A stretch of 64,000 nt of DNA from Isoetes taiwanensis (GCA_021234155.1 JAJEKV010000027.1:833109-897108), one strand, 5' to 3'. Positions 12,229 to 23,287 are shown, counted from the stretch's first letter. Numbers and translations are program-made. The notes: generated by a model not told the origin, from the sequence alone.

Positions 12229-12555
12229 TTGCAATTGAAAAAAAAAGATGGGCCGGTATCCATAAAAGGAGCTTCCAAGGACACAAAAAGAGTGGCCTAT
12301 GTATCCATAATGTCCAATAGTCACATGGGTAATACAGCTGAAAAAGATAATGTGGCTAATACAGTTGAAAGGAATAAAGTTATTTCTGCCCCTGAACATG
12401 ATGGACTAGCTGCTATCCATGAAAGTGATGGGAAAACCAAAAAGTTAGTCTTGATGTTCAAGGAGGGACAATGCTTGAAGGCGGGACGAAACCCTTTTGA
12501 TTTCTTTCTAGCGATGAGGGAGATGCCACATTCTCTTGAGGATCAGAGTTTGTAA
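12229..12555 (+). CDS. Possible 3' exon or separate small ORF, unidentified
   Basis: This open frame encodes a lysine- and asparagine-rich polypeptide and ends with the more ordered AGRNPFDFFLAMREMPHSLE before TAA. It lies 240 bp after the stop of the preceding gene, on the same strand. It could be a last exon reached by splicing around that stop, or a gene fragment. No family is recognised. Confidence 0.3.
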   Translation: MQLKKKDGPVSIKGASKDTKRVAYVSIMSNSHMGNTAEKDNVANTVERNKVISAPEHDGLAAIHESDGKTKKLVLMFKEGQCLKAGRNPFDFFLAMREMPHSLEDQSL

Positions 12556-12599
12556 GCAAATGAATAGTTTCTGTGTACATAGTATAAAGGTCAAATACA

Positions 12600-13340
12600 T
12601 AAATCAAGTTTCATTCAATGACATAGATCAATCAAAATGTTGATGATAAATTCAAAATATTGATCCGGTGAACTCTTCCAATCACTACACTAGCAGAAAG
12701 GGTCTTATTTAACTTATTATAAAATGAAATCGATTTATCTTCTATTTTGTCCAAAGTGAGAGCGACATGACAATTATCATTTGTAACCAATTGGGGCCAC
12801 CTTTGTCGCTTAGAACCGCTCATAACGTCTTCAACATGTACATGTTCTTAGAACCCCTTGTTGGTACTTGGTCTACTAGTATGATGTTCCATTAAACCAT
12901 TAGAAGATATGCAAGACTTCTTAGTGATTGACATAACTAGTTGTTAGCATCAAGCTAGGAAATTGAGATATTAACGCTGGCGGTTGGTATGGAAGACTTC
13001 ATGATGTTGCCTTTAAATGTCGGCATCTTTGTGCTACTAACTACTTTTGGATCTCACCGCTAAGTTTTCTTTTATGTTTGAAATCCTTATTGATAGCACA
13101 CCAAAATAAGGCTACCTTCACATGTGAAGAGGCTTCTCACCCTAAAAATTTGAACGAGGTTGAGATCGTCATCTAGAACAAGCTTCGATTTGGTCCCTTG
13201 TTTTTTTCTTTTTTGAGGTCAGGTTGGGGGCACCTGAGAAGAGTGTTCTAACAGTCTCTTTTTATTTTTGACTAGAAACGGTGCCACTGTTGTTGGGAAT
13301 AAGTTAAACTGGTAAATCATACATAGTAGTAATGAGAGAA
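12600..13340. other. Intergenic, no feature recognised
   Basis: No coding pattern, repeat or RNA gene was found here. A CACTACACTAG string near 12684 resembles a CACTA terminus but has no partner. Confidence 0.5.
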
Positions 13341-13359
13341 AAGAACATTAATAATTTAA

Positions 13360-13590
13360 ATGTACTCCACTGTTAAAACGTTTGAGCTTTTCCCCCTTCC
13401 CATTTTTCCTAGTTGGTCGGATGTTAAATGTTCTATACCTTTCCCCTTCCTTTTTTTTTCTAATCAGTCGGATGTTAAATATTCTATCTATTTATTTATA
13501 ATATTCTATTCTATCTATTTATTTATCTTTTGTCTTTCTCCGCTTTTCCATTCTTTTGTATCCCCCTTCCTTTTTTTTTTTTCTAACCCA
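13360..13590. repeat. Pyrimidine-rich low-complexity tract with duplicated phrase
   Basis: The tract is dominated by T and C. GTCGGATGTTAAATRTTCTAT occurs twice (near 13415 and 13466), each time before a CCTTTCC or TTATT tract. An open frame crosses it but has the composition of a simple repeat. Confidence 0.5.
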
Positions 13591-13710
13591 AGAAGTCCAA
13601 CAAGTCAAAGCCGTCATGCGCTCCGCGACGCCGCTCGACCACATCTGGACAGACTTCAAGCCCGCTCTTTGCGACATGGTATAGGTATAATTGTGCAAAA
13701 ATACCCTCTG

Positions 13711-13749
13711 GCCATGGAGGGCAACCCTCCGTGCGCAGCACCTTGTTTA
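13711..13749 (+). repeat. Recurrent hairpin motif, copy 1
   Basis: The motif contains GGAGGGCAACCCTCC, a 6-bp stem with a CAA loop, followed by GTGCGCAGCACCTTGTT. The same block is at 19519-19555, and an inverted copy is at 39151-39185. It looks like a conserved end of a short transposon family, but no partner terminus was identified. Confidence 0.6.
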
Positions 13750-14120
13750 TTACACGTGAATTTTTCAATTTTTTTTACGTAACGTCGCATGCGACGTCTA
13801 GTTTTTTTATTCCATGTGGCTTTTTTAATTACACATGGATTTTTTTATTACACGTGGATATTATATTACACGTGGAATTTTTATTACACGTGGATATTAT
13901 ATTCCACGTGGATTTTTTATTCCACGTCAATTTTTTATAAATATTACATGTGGCTGCGACGTCTAGTATGCGATGTCTATGTCACGTATTCGTCACGTAT
14001 GCGTCACGTATATGTCACGTCTGTATCACGTCTGTATACGTCGCATGCGACCTCTAGTACCGCGTCGCATGCGACGTGTCTGTAGCGACTTCTGTGTCAC
14101 GTGGTCAGACGTTACAGACG
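13750..14120. repeat. CACGTG/ACGT-rich minisatellite with palindromes
   Basis: The left part consists of repeated TTTTTATTACACGTGGATAT-like units, about eight copies. The right part is a run of GTCACGTATGC and GTCACGTCTGTATCACGTC words. The palindrome core ACGTCGCATGCGACGT is at 13782-13798 and again near 14062. The CACGTG and ACGTC words are E-box or G-box-like, but their number suggests a satellite, not a promoter. Confidence 0.7.
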
Positions 14121-14289
14121 TCGCTAAATGGCCTTTCTCTTGTTGTGTAATATACATATAATGAATTATGTACATAATGTACTATCTAAATGTAATTTTA
14201 GTTGACCAGAACAAATCCGATCACATAAGTTGCTGGAAGCAGACCTCGCAACTGGTTACAAAAATGGATCCTAGGCCCGCAATACAGGA

Positions 14290-14730
14290 CAGTAAAAGCA
14301 TACCTACCTGCCTACCATACCTTCTCTTCGTTCCTTTTTTCCAACCTTTTTCATGTGTCCGCTTTCCTCCTTTCGCCACCCTCTTCCCATTGTCCTTGTG
14401 CTTGTTTCCCCTTCCCTTTTTTTCTTTCTTTTCCTTTTTCCATGCTCTTTTTCCCTTTTTTTTGTCCTTTTCTCACCCTTTCCCTCTTTCCCTTTTTCCC
14501 TTCCCTTTTCTTTCCCCACCCTTTTCCTCTTTCCCTTTTCCCGTCATTCTTTTTCTCTTCCCTTTCCTCCCTCGCCGTTTTTTTTCTCTTTCCCTTGTTC
14601 CATGCCATTTTTCCCTTTCGCCGCCCCCTTTTCACTTCCCTTTCCCTCTTGCCTTTTTTCTCGTACCTTTTTGCTCTATGTTTTTCCCCTTTTCGTCCTC
14701 CCTTTACCTTTTCCCTTTCCTCTTAAGAGA
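14290..14730. repeat. Polypyrimidine tract, about 440 bp
   Basis: The + strand is almost entirely C and T (TTTTTCCCTTCCC words). Open frames on both strands across it (Phe/Leu/Pro/Ser-rich, or Lys/Arg/Glu/Gly-rich on the - strand) are composition artefacts. Confidence 0.85.
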
Positions 14731-14739
14731 TCAAAGCAT

Positions 14740-14869
14740 GTCCAATCACGGTGGCGGGAAGTTGTGCGGTAAATCTAGGCCTTCGGATGTAATCTGATGA
14801 TCTTAGCCGTCCAAAATAGGGCACCATTCACAACGAACACACGATATAATTTTATAATAGAAGAAGATG
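14740..14869 (-). mobile_element. Helitron 5' end, second family member (3' end not found)
   Basis: On the - strand a TC dinucleotide at 14869-14868, preceded by A, starts TCTTCTTCTATTATAAAATT. It continues with TCGTGTGTTCGTTGTGAA, GCCCTATTTTGGACGGCTAA and GATCATCAGATTAC. The same ordered words start the complete Helitron at 17738. The element should extend leftward into the 12.6-14.7 kb region, but I found no hairpin followed by CTAG there. Confidence 0.5.
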
Positions 14870-14920
14870 CAAGATGTCCGCTCATAGCAGAGTGTTGCAA
14901 GGGCCAAAACTAGTCTCATA
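14870..14920 (-). mobile_element. LINE fragment, part downstream of the Helitron insertion
   Basis: Read on the - strand, this short segment continues the LINE frame that is cut at 17739: removing 14921-17738 gives PILL followed by YETSFGP in the same frame. It is then cut off by the second Helitron start at 14869. Confidence 0.5.
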
Positions 14921-14931
14921 CTAGTTATAGT

Positions 14932-14948
14932 GCCCGGCGTTGCTGGGC
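14932..14948 (-). terminator. Helitron 3'-terminal hairpin
   Basis: On the - strand GCCCAGCAACGCCGGGC forms a GC-rich stem and is followed by ACTATAA and the CTAG terminus. In known Helitrons such a hairpin near the 3' end acts as the termination signal for rolling-circle transposition. Confidence 0.7.
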
Positions 14949-15765
14949 ATAGGCTGGAAACTTGTAAATGTTCCCGCTTCAATGTTTACATCCATAAGTA
15001 ACTGTTTGTAGTTCTAAAACCTTTGATGTAGACAAATACTCGCTAGACAAATAAACTTTGCCAACACGTATTTCCAAATAAAGCACAAACATGAAAGGGG
15101 CAAATGAAAATCCATCAGGACATCACATCGACAGTAATATGAGACATTCACCCTATGAGTTTTTATTATCTAAGAGGTTACAATTATAATCTCACATTAT
15201 GAACATATTAATCTTCTAACAATTCCATTATGTATTACGAAAGGGGGTTTAAAAGATGTTGAAATTTTTATGTTCTTCTTTGTCAAGGGGGTTTTTAAGG
15301 ATATTGAAAAAACTAAGCTCTTTTTTGTTTGACAATATTTCTCTTAAGCTTGAAGGAAGGAAAGAGGTAGTTAAGAAATGTGTTGGGTCTATGAGACGAA
15401 ACTGTCCAATTACCAGTATATATGTTGGAACTCATAGTAAGAATGTTGAAACTTCATAAATTATGGAATGTTATTTGAACATTATAGTAACAATGTAGGA
15501 ATGTTATAAAAATAAATCAAGTGTATATGCATTGGCTTTCCATTCAAGGGAAATTGTTGTGTTGTTTGACAGCAATAGGTTCATTTTTTCACAGAAAAAT
15601 CAGCTTAGTTCAATAAAAATTTGAGCACTCTGCTATAGAAATCATGGGTGATATGTAGAGCTGCCTAGCTGGTATCAAAAACGTTGTTTGACAATGGATG
15701 TCATCAATCCTTCTTAGCCCTATAGTTTAAATTAAAATATAGTACCCAAACTGGTGTAAACTGTT

Positions 15766-16810
15766 TTATTTTACTATAGGCCTGAACAATTTCCATGTCC
15801 TTGAATTGCTGTTCAATAAGTCCAATGACCTTGTCAATTTTAGGGTGAAATATTGAACACCGCGTCCACCGCTTTCGAGCGCCAATAGAGTATAATCCTC
15901 TCTAACTACCCCTTGCTTCTTATCATATTCTTTCCATGCCATGCTTAAGGCACCTGGAATCGGCCATGGAAGACTTGATGACTCGGTAAAACCACATTTT
16001 CTATTAAGCCACCAACTCTGCAACTCTAAGGCAATAGTAGGATTCTTTTGACTAAAACTGTCGAAGCATTCAATTTTTTAGCACACAAATTTCCTGAAGT
16101 GTTCATCCACAAACATTCCACCACCTATAGTTCCACTATTCATATTTATTTCTCGAACTTGTAGCGAGATATCATTGACTTTTTCATGTGATGCAAGGTC
16201 TATAGTTCCACCACCAATATCAACAACTACTTCGCATGCCTTTAAGTAAAGGCGGTTTCTTCCGGGAATACATAGAAGCCGCTTCAAGGTTCTAAACACT
16301 TGTGGCGGAGGATGTGGGCTAAGCGCAAAGGATCCCTACAATTTGCCCCTAAACCATTCCAGCCTTTTACGCACACACTTCCATTTTACGCTTTTATTTG
16401 CTCACTCCATATTGCAAGCATCAGAGACACCATTTTACATGAGACTTTTTGAAAACGGTTCTTTGCCATACTTTTCTTTCCGGTTAAGCCTATGGCAAAC
16501 TCCGACATGGCTCTCAAATAGTCTGTTATCGACCTCTCAACCGTGATACACGAAGGCAATTCCTTAGGATATTCGGAATTAAAAAAGAGCTTGAACTTGG
16601 TGAAGAAGTATGACCGCGTTATTATTAGCATCTATAAGCGAAGCAATATCTCCAATGCTTTCCTTTTTCTTTTTCTTTGTATTTTGCAGCTTCTTTGAGG
16701 TACTCCATTTCTTTAATTCCAAGGAGCCATCAGGTCCAGTCAGGGCATAGTACAAACTGGTCTGGGTTTTGCAATAAAACTTGCCAGAAGCAGCTTGCCT
16801 TAGAAGGCTT
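15766..16810 (-). pseudogene. Hsp70-12-like (Hsp70/actin-fold ATPase) gene fragment
   Basis: Read leftward, segments in several frames are, in order: KTQTSLYYALTGPDGSLELK (about 16780-16720), a block ending LAIWSEQIKA near 16385, the phosphate-binding motif VVDIGGGTIDLASHE (about 16225-16180), and then IECFDSFSQKNPTIALELQS and MAWKEYDKKQG. VDxGGGTxD is the second nucleotide-phosphate loop of the Hsp70/actin superfamily. The spacing and the AIWS word fit the divergent Hsp70 12A/12B-type proteins, not cytosolic Hsp70. The N-terminal ATPase start and a clean C-terminus are missing. Frame breaks occur near 16330 and 16080. The whole fragment lies inside a Helitron, so it is most simply a captured piece of a host gene. 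Confidence 0.6.
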
Positions 16811-17738
16811 CCTACTCTGAAAGGCTCAAAGGCACAAAAGCCATAGCCAAATATGCAGAATAACTTAAGGACCTAAAGCAAGCTATCTATCTTTGCTTTT
16901 GCCTTCCTATTCTAAGAAGTATAGATCTACAGCAAATGCATGTTCTTGGGCCTATCCACAAACAAATGCATCGTGTCCACTGTTTCTGAAGTTAGATTAT
17001 CGTTGCCAACAGAAAAATGAAATGAATGAAGAAGAAGAACAAAGCCAAACATAAACCAAAATCTTACCTCACTGGCTCAGCTACGAAAATAAACCACCGT
17101 CGATTTAAACATCTCCTTTGACTACCATAACCAGCATGCATACCAACTCGCATGACATAATCCTCTTTTTAGAGCCATGAGCGAGAGATTACGGCGAGGA
17201 GCGAGATTTTGAGTGATGAACAAAGGTTTTGAGAGTTTCTCCTCCTGAATACCTACCTGCAAGCCGACACTGTAGAATCCTTTGCAGTCATATACCATAG
17301 CTGCTATTGTGCAAGATCGAGCTTCCGGCACGTCCTTCTCTGCTTTAACGACTGATGTTCAACATCAAAGTGAGCTCCAGATCCTGTGCCTACACCTAAT
17401 GGGTCCACTGTTCCACCATCGCTGCCAAAATCCACCATAGCTGGGAGCTCAAAATGCCCCAACCATATTTTCCCGACAAAGAGGAGGCAGGCTACTCCAC
17501 ACAAACAATAACTTAAACTAAGAAAACTATCTTGAGTTCTAGCCTAATAGCGACTCCAAGCCAAGCAGAGGACTTAGCACAGAGGATGGCTATGGCGGCC
17601 GTTTGACGGGGAGAAGGCAACCACACCACAATACGAAACGAAGGGCGAGATGATGCCCACGTGGCCTGATATAATCTCAGCCGCCCAATCTAGGGCGAGG
17701 TTCAAGACAGACATACACAATAATTTTATAATAAAGGA

Positions 17739-18800
17739 TAGCAAAATCGGATAAGGCACAGTGTCCTTGACACGTAGTTGCACTTTCTCTAGCTTATCCC
17801 ATGTGTTCTTGCTAATCGCTGGACCCCAGACCTCTACCCCATATAGCAATACTGGTTCAACGAGTACTTTGAACAGGTGTGCTAAACGTGCCCAGTCACA
17901 GAGGTCTATTTTGTAGCAGCTATTCTGCATATCATACAGGGCTTTCCATCCTGCGATGACCCTTCTTTCATATAGTCATCCCATACCATGCTAGCAGAAA
18001 AGTCGATCAAGATACTTGAAAGTCCTTATGACATCCACCTTCTGTCCTCTGTAATAGAGATATGGGATATCATTCTGCAAAAAGAGGATTTCCAAGAGCT
18101 TAGTTTTCTGCAGGTTCACCGTCATTCCTGTTGTGTCACAGAACCCACTAAGAGCATCCAAATGTTGCTGCATACTTCTGGCTGTATGGGACAACAAGTC
18201 CACATCGTCTGCATAGAGCAATTGTCTTCTATATGCATCTGGTAGCTGCGGGCCACAGCCCCCATGTTCTTGCATCCAGGTCTCCAATTTGTCAATGTAG
18301 AGACCAAAGAGCGTTGGGGATAACGTACATCCTTTTCTAACCCCTATGGTGCTAGCAACTCGCTAATCTGATGCAGGCAATGCAACATATATTCCATCAT
18401 AGAGTCTATAGATGACATTTTGTAAGTCCTGTGGGACATGCAACTCCTAAAACGCTACCACAACCGGCCTCGAGGGAACGTATCATATGCAGTCTTGAAA
18501 TCTATGAAACAGCAATATAGGTCACGTCGCGCATTGTGGTTAGCTTCCATAAGGATTCTGAGAGTGAATATGGGCAGGGCAAAACCCCCCCGGCCATCTG
18601 CGCACACTCTAGCTTCCTCAACTCACTGAGTTAGCCTCTTCTCCACCACGCCTGCTAAAAGCGTCACGAGTAATGGGCTAACCATGATCATGCGGTAGTT
18701 CGCCGAATCATCCTATTACCTGTCTTATGAATGGGGATGACCTTGCTAACCATCCACTCCTGTGGGAGACCTTCCCTTATGGCCTAGTTAAGGAAAAAAT
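17739..18800 (-). mobile_element. LINE reverse transcriptase fragment (5' side of the insertion)
   Basis: On the - strand the order is RT motifs of a non-LTR retrotransposon: IDFKTAYDTFPRG near 18510 (motif A type), IGVRKGCTLSPTLFGLYIDK near 18330 (motif B type), then LLYADDVDLLSHTARS at about 18215 with the YADD catalytic pair, and GMTVNLQKTK. The thumb/C-terminal region ends VLLYGVEVWGPAISKNTWDK and VPYPILL at 17739, where the Helitron begins. Frameshifts and stops are frequent, and the endonuclease domain is not in view. It is a dead remnant. Confidence 0.8.
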
Positions 18801-20410
18801 ATCAAGAAAATAAAAGAAAAATATTTTTCAAAAATACGAAGAAAATGTCCCCAAATAGCACCCATTAAACACCACGTGTCACTGAAATAAAAAGTGTCCC
18901 AATCTCTGTGCTTTGACCCAAGTATACATGTTTTGTTGGGAAGTTGAAGGAAAATGGGTTGTTAAGAGCTCTATATACGGTGGTATTGGTGCAAACCCTT
19001 CTGCTGAGAGGCTGTTAGGGTTGTAGAGATTGTTAATACCTTCCAGTTGCAGGAGCAGTCTGCGTTCAACAATAAGGGTTTTTTGGGCTATATTAAGTGC
19101 TATATCAAGGCTTTGACCCCCCTTTTTCTTGAAGATCATTGTGATGAGTTTAAGAATGGAAAGCAGTGTAGAATAATGATACAACTAGCATGATCTTTGC
19201 TATATTGGGGTCAACATCATGCAAAAGTTTCACCCTAGTTATATGGAGCAATGCATCTGGTTGACATTTGCATATATTTCGTTGTCTTTAATGCCTTCGA
19301 TTTTTTTCTTATCAGCTACACAATCTCCCTCTCCCTTCACGAGCATCTTATTTAACAACCACGGCCATATAGGAACCAAAAAAAATACACAAGGTTTTTG
19401 TGTGATCCAATATTAAGCGAATATAAATAGATTTTGTTCCAAATGTTCAGGGTTATGGTTTTGAATTGATTGTCAAAACATGACTTTGAACTATGATTTA
19501 AGCCCCTTCACCCTCCGGCCATGGAGGGCAACCCTCCGTGCGCAGCACCTTGTTATTTTCAGAAACGTTTCATCTTGGGATGTGATCTACCACTTGAATG
19601 GTGGGATTAGCAAACACATCATTTTTTATGCCCCAATACCTAAACCCTACTAAATCCATATAGGTTTTGACAGCCTTCCTTGCTTCTAAAATGGTCGACA
19701 ACTTATGTGTAGAGTTTTCTCAAGGGCCCAAAGAGAGACCCCAAGAGAGAGAACAAAAAACCCTTCCGAGGTGCCGGTTCCAAACTTCGCGATGGCTCGT
19801 AACAGGCAGGCATTGCGCGATCGGGCATTGCCAGAAGGCACGACATGACTGTTGGCTTGTGCGGTTGCATCTACACGGCCAGAGTCACCCTTGGAACATA
19901 TGTTTAAGTAGTAGACGACCGATCAAACGCATGGCTTACCTAGTACGTGCTATGTTTAGATTAACGCACTAGGCAAAGAGTGCATTGAGCGAAAGGTTAA
20001 CTGGTTGCTCATATCAAGTAGAGATTAGATCCATTAATCATAAACTAAAGGTTGGTCTCAGGAGTAATTTAGATGCTTTGAAATCATGCGCAAAGTCAAA
20101 ACAGCTTTTCGGGCTCGATAGAGTGGCTGAATTGAATTGGGGGACCACGTCATTTCCTCGTTGTGCCCCGAGTAAAAAAGGGGGAAATTTGGGGGTAGGC
20201 ACATTCGTGCGGTGGATGCCCATTTCTTATTTTCAGAAACATTTTTTGGGACATGAGCTAATACTTGAGCGGTGGGATTAGGAGAATGCAAGAGTGATAA
20301 TTGTATCAATGCATTCGAAATTGTAATGGTAAGGGTGTTGGGCGAACGAGATACATGCATATATCTAATTTCTAGAGTAGAATTCTTCTACCAACCTAAG
20401 AATCAACCAT
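18801..20410. other. Intergenic DNA with dispersed-repeat fragments
   Basis: No gene is supportable. A second copy of the recurrent hairpin motif is at 19519-19555. The block TTATTTTCAGAAAC...CTTGARYGGTGGGATTAG occurs at 19552-19612 and again at 20226-20281, a diverged direct repeat. The frame 18879-19184 on the - strand is open but matches nothing I know. Confidence 0.5.
19519..19555 (+). repeat. Recurrent hairpin motif, copy 2
   Basis: GCCATGGAGGGCAACCCTCC followed by GTGCGCAGCACCTTGTTAT matches the copy at 13711 almost exactly, in the same orientation. Confidence 0.65.
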
Positions 20411-20415
20411 AGACA

Positions 20416-20634
20416 ATCCACATGTGCCAACTGTCCCTTCGACTAGTATACTCGACCACTTTCAACAGTTGTCAAGGACTAACATTGGATCGCATTGTTC
20501 TTGACTTACGCACAAATGTTTTCGCATACGGACAACTCTATATGTCTCTTACATGGATACGCAAAAGAGGAAGATGCGTTTATCCTCCTCAGCCCCGAAA
20601 CAACGAGGCAAACGACAAATATGGTCTATAAAGA
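20416..20634 (+). pseudogene. Helitron Pif1-type helicase C-terminal fragment
   Basis: The frame contains LVYSTTFNSCQGLTLDRIVL, DLRTNVFAYGQLYMSLT and then a basic IRKRG segment. In Helitron Rep/helicase proteins and in Pif1 helicases, an A-T-N-S-Q-G-x-T-L-D motif followed by FxHGQLYVALSR marks the last conserved helicase motifs. Only this C-terminal piece is present and it breaks down after about 70 residues. A related copy is at 38561. No Helitron termini were found around it. Confidence 0.75.
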
Positions 20635-20639
20635 ACTCC

Positions 20640-21600
20640 TTTGCTAAGAAGGTATATTATTTTCACTCAAACTATTTTTTGTATTTAGTGCATATGTGCA
20701 GATACACAAGTCAAGGAACCTCTTAGTCAATAGGGTACATCCTTTTTGTTCCAAACAAAAGAAGAATGGATGGGATAAATAGTTTATTCCTTTATCATGA
20801 AATTCTAGGCTCTGCATAACCTACTTGCTGTTATAGGTCATGTGCACACGTACAACAATGCACAGTCTAAGAGCTTCTCCGTTAATAAGGTACGAGTTAT
20901 GAATAATTCTCCTCCTACAATCGATGAAATAAATCGTTTGCTACTTTACTACTATGATAACAAAATGTGGGATTGGAACCAAGAAATAATGAAATGTTGT
21001 ATCATCGTGGTGTTGGCCTAGTTGTCAGACTTATGAACCAAGCTATCCCCTTTTGAAGTTAACAACCCACTGACCAATACTGGATGTTAAATTGAAAAAA
21101 AAAAAAACTATTTATCGCAGCGGATGTTTAGTGGTTAGGCTATCAATCTGGGGTGCCCCCCATCGAAGCTTAAAACCCATTGGTTGTCGCTGAGGGTGAT
21201 GGGGTTAATAATGTAAGCATCGCGATGTTGACCACTTAATAATGTAAGCATCGGAAATAGGCCATATCGCGGAGACATATGGTCCATTAGATCCTAACCC
21301 TAAAAGCGTGGGAGTTAAAAATACAATACAAAGATCCCTCATGGATCAAATATGATTTACTTACAAAGGACCTACACGGATCTGAATCATATCTGCAGCT
21401 ATAGTACTCATAAGTCTCTCTCAACCTCTTCTTCTATCTAACTAATGCTACAATATCAACATCTTCTCAGTTAAATAGAATACTACATGAGTCAAATTCC
21501 CATTTTCTATAAACTATAGACAATCTTGAATACTCCAAGAAACCTCTTGCAAAAATAAAAATGAAGAGAAAAGAGATGAAGAGTAACTTGAACAATCTCC
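20640..21600. other. Intergenic, no feature recognised
   Basis: Apart from a short A tract near 21098, a repeated AATAATGTAAGCATCG phrase at 21209 and 21239, and a weakly tRNA-like stretch near 21120 (rejected), I see nothing. Confidence 0.5.
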
Positions 21601-21606
21601 CTCTGT

Positions 21607-23287
21607 TGTGGCGTTCCGGCCAAATTATCGCCCCGGGGCATTATCTGCGTCTTTGCCTCGATCCACGCCGCGCCATTACTCCATTGGCGGTATGCGCTAC
21701 GTGTAGCCGGGTGGGTAGCCCTAGGGGGCAACTCGCCAGAAATATGTGCAACTATTAATGTGCACATTTTCCAATGTACACATTAATGTGGGCACACATT
21801 TCCAAGTGGACACTTCATGCCAAGTGGGCCACACCCATAGGTGCAATTAATGTGCACATTTTCCAATGTACACATTAATGTGGGCACACATTTCCATGTG
21901 TGCACATTTGGCCACCTAGCCCTTAAAGGCAAGTGGGCCCATTTCCAATTATCCCACATGCCAAAAGAGGATAATTGGAAACCCTAACCAACCCCCCTTG
22001 TCTATATATAGGGTGGGAAACCCTAACTTGCCCAATTTTTCGATTTTTTAGGGCTTTAGAACTACTGTTTTGGCTGCCTCAGCGGCCAAAACCGCCTCCC
22101 GCTTCTGCACGGGAGAATTGCATCCTTAGTTTCCCTTGATTCGAGCTCCTCGGCCAGGATGGTCGAGCTCAGTCGAGGAGCCCCTCAAGGATCAGGTATT
22201 TGGCCAATTAGATAGTCTAAACCCTATTTTAGTCATTGAATCAAGGGGTTTAGCCTATTAGATTGCCCATAGCAGCCCCCTCTAGATCTCTAGATAGCGA
22301 TTCTAACTAAAGAACCTAACTCTATGTTGTAGATTAGATCTAGTTCTTTAGTTCTCTCGTGAAAGTGTATGGAGGATGTATCTCTATGAACTCCTTGTAT
22401 TGGGAAGGGGGTAGAGACCTAAAGCTTTGTAGTTGATGCTCCTAGAGTAGCCTCTCTAGCACACTTTGTAGATTCGGCTGTGCACAAGAGCCACACCGGG
22501 ATATGGGTGAAGGGGCCAGACCGGCCGAGAAGGAGGTTCATGTCCCGACTCTTGAACGGTTCCTCACGGTGTGTAAGGCCTACAGGAACCATTGTGACTA
22601 GGTCCAATGGCTTGCCACTAGCGTCTGGGCAAGGCATGGGCTCGACTGCCCGTGAAGTGGTGTTCACTTTCCAGTGGGTTCACGAATCACGGGCAAAGGC
22701 CCTCTAGTCACCTTGAGTCCGCATGTAGATCTCTCGGAGGGAGTGATCCCTACCGCCCCATCGGGCCGGGAAGATGAGCCCGGGAGTAGCCCTTTGGCTA
22801 TGCATCCGTGAGACTCTGATCGGTCCCCGACACTTTTCGCACCACTCTGCAAAGTGTGCACGGGGAGGGGCGGATGGAGTGGACAACCCTAAGCCATGTT
22901 CATATGCCAGCCAAATCCATTGCCATGAATTACTCGCCCCAGGATGAACTCCGGAGACCCAAGCCGTCCATCATCCCTTTGAGTCTCGAGCCTTGGGTAG
23001 GATTCCCTATGTGATGTCTTTGATCTTTGTCTATGCGAGATATGTGGAGGACCATCCTTCGCGTGATGGTCATATGATGTTGATGTATGTGCTACTTGAC
23101 ATGTATGTTTACACTTCCGCACTAGGTAGGCCCCGAGGGAGGGGGTGCAATGACCCTTCCACTCTTCCCAATTTGAACCCGCCACGGTTGCGGTGTCATG
23201 TGAGGGCCCCATTAGCATGGAGCTGGTATGGGGATGAACTCTGTTTGTATACGGTGAGTGCACCGTATACGGTAGGGGACGCGTCCA
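21607..23287 (+). repeat. 5' LTR
   Basis: It starts TGTGGCGTTCCGGCC and ends GGGGACGCGTCCA. The probable U3 part holds two copies of a subrepeat of about 50 bp (near 21747 and 21841) built on ATTAATGTGCACATTTTCCA, which is itself almost palindromic. TATATATA is at 22003-22010. Bases 21745-21990 are almost identical to 33925-34165 of the 3' LTR. Confidence 0.9.
22003..22010 (+). promoter_or_regulatory. LTR TATA box
   Basis: TATATATA is followed by GGGTGGGAAACCC. The matching position in the 3' LTR (34177) reads TATATAGG. It probably starts the genomic transcript of the element. Confidence 0.55.

Larger units (their letters stand above)
14921..17738 (-). mobile_element. Helitron, about 2.8 kb, with captured Hsp70-12-like gene fragment
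   Basis: The 5' end on the - strand is TCCTTTATTATAAAATTATT at 17738, preceded by A. The 3' end is CTAG at 14924-14921, followed by T, so the element sits between A and T as Helitrons do. Eleven bases before the end, the hairpin GCCCAGCAACGCCGGGC (14948-14932) has the terminal stem-loop typical of plant Helitrons. No Rep/helicase ORF lies inside, so it is non-autonomous. The interior carries an Hsp70-12-like fragment in the element's own direction. It interrupts a LINE, whose reading frame continues on the other side. Confidence 0.75.

Noticed and set aside
12684-12700. CACTACACTAG resembling a CACTA transposon terminus
   Set aside because: No inverted partner and no 3-bp duplication were found nearby.
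14304-14797. Long Phe/Pro/Ser-rich and Lys/Arg/Glu-rich open frames
   Set aside because: They follow from the polypyrimidine composition and exist in several frames at once.
21115-21190. tRNA-like or SINE-like stretch (GTTTAGTGGTTAGGC)
   Set aside because: No acceptor or anticodon stem pairs, and box B is not recognisable.
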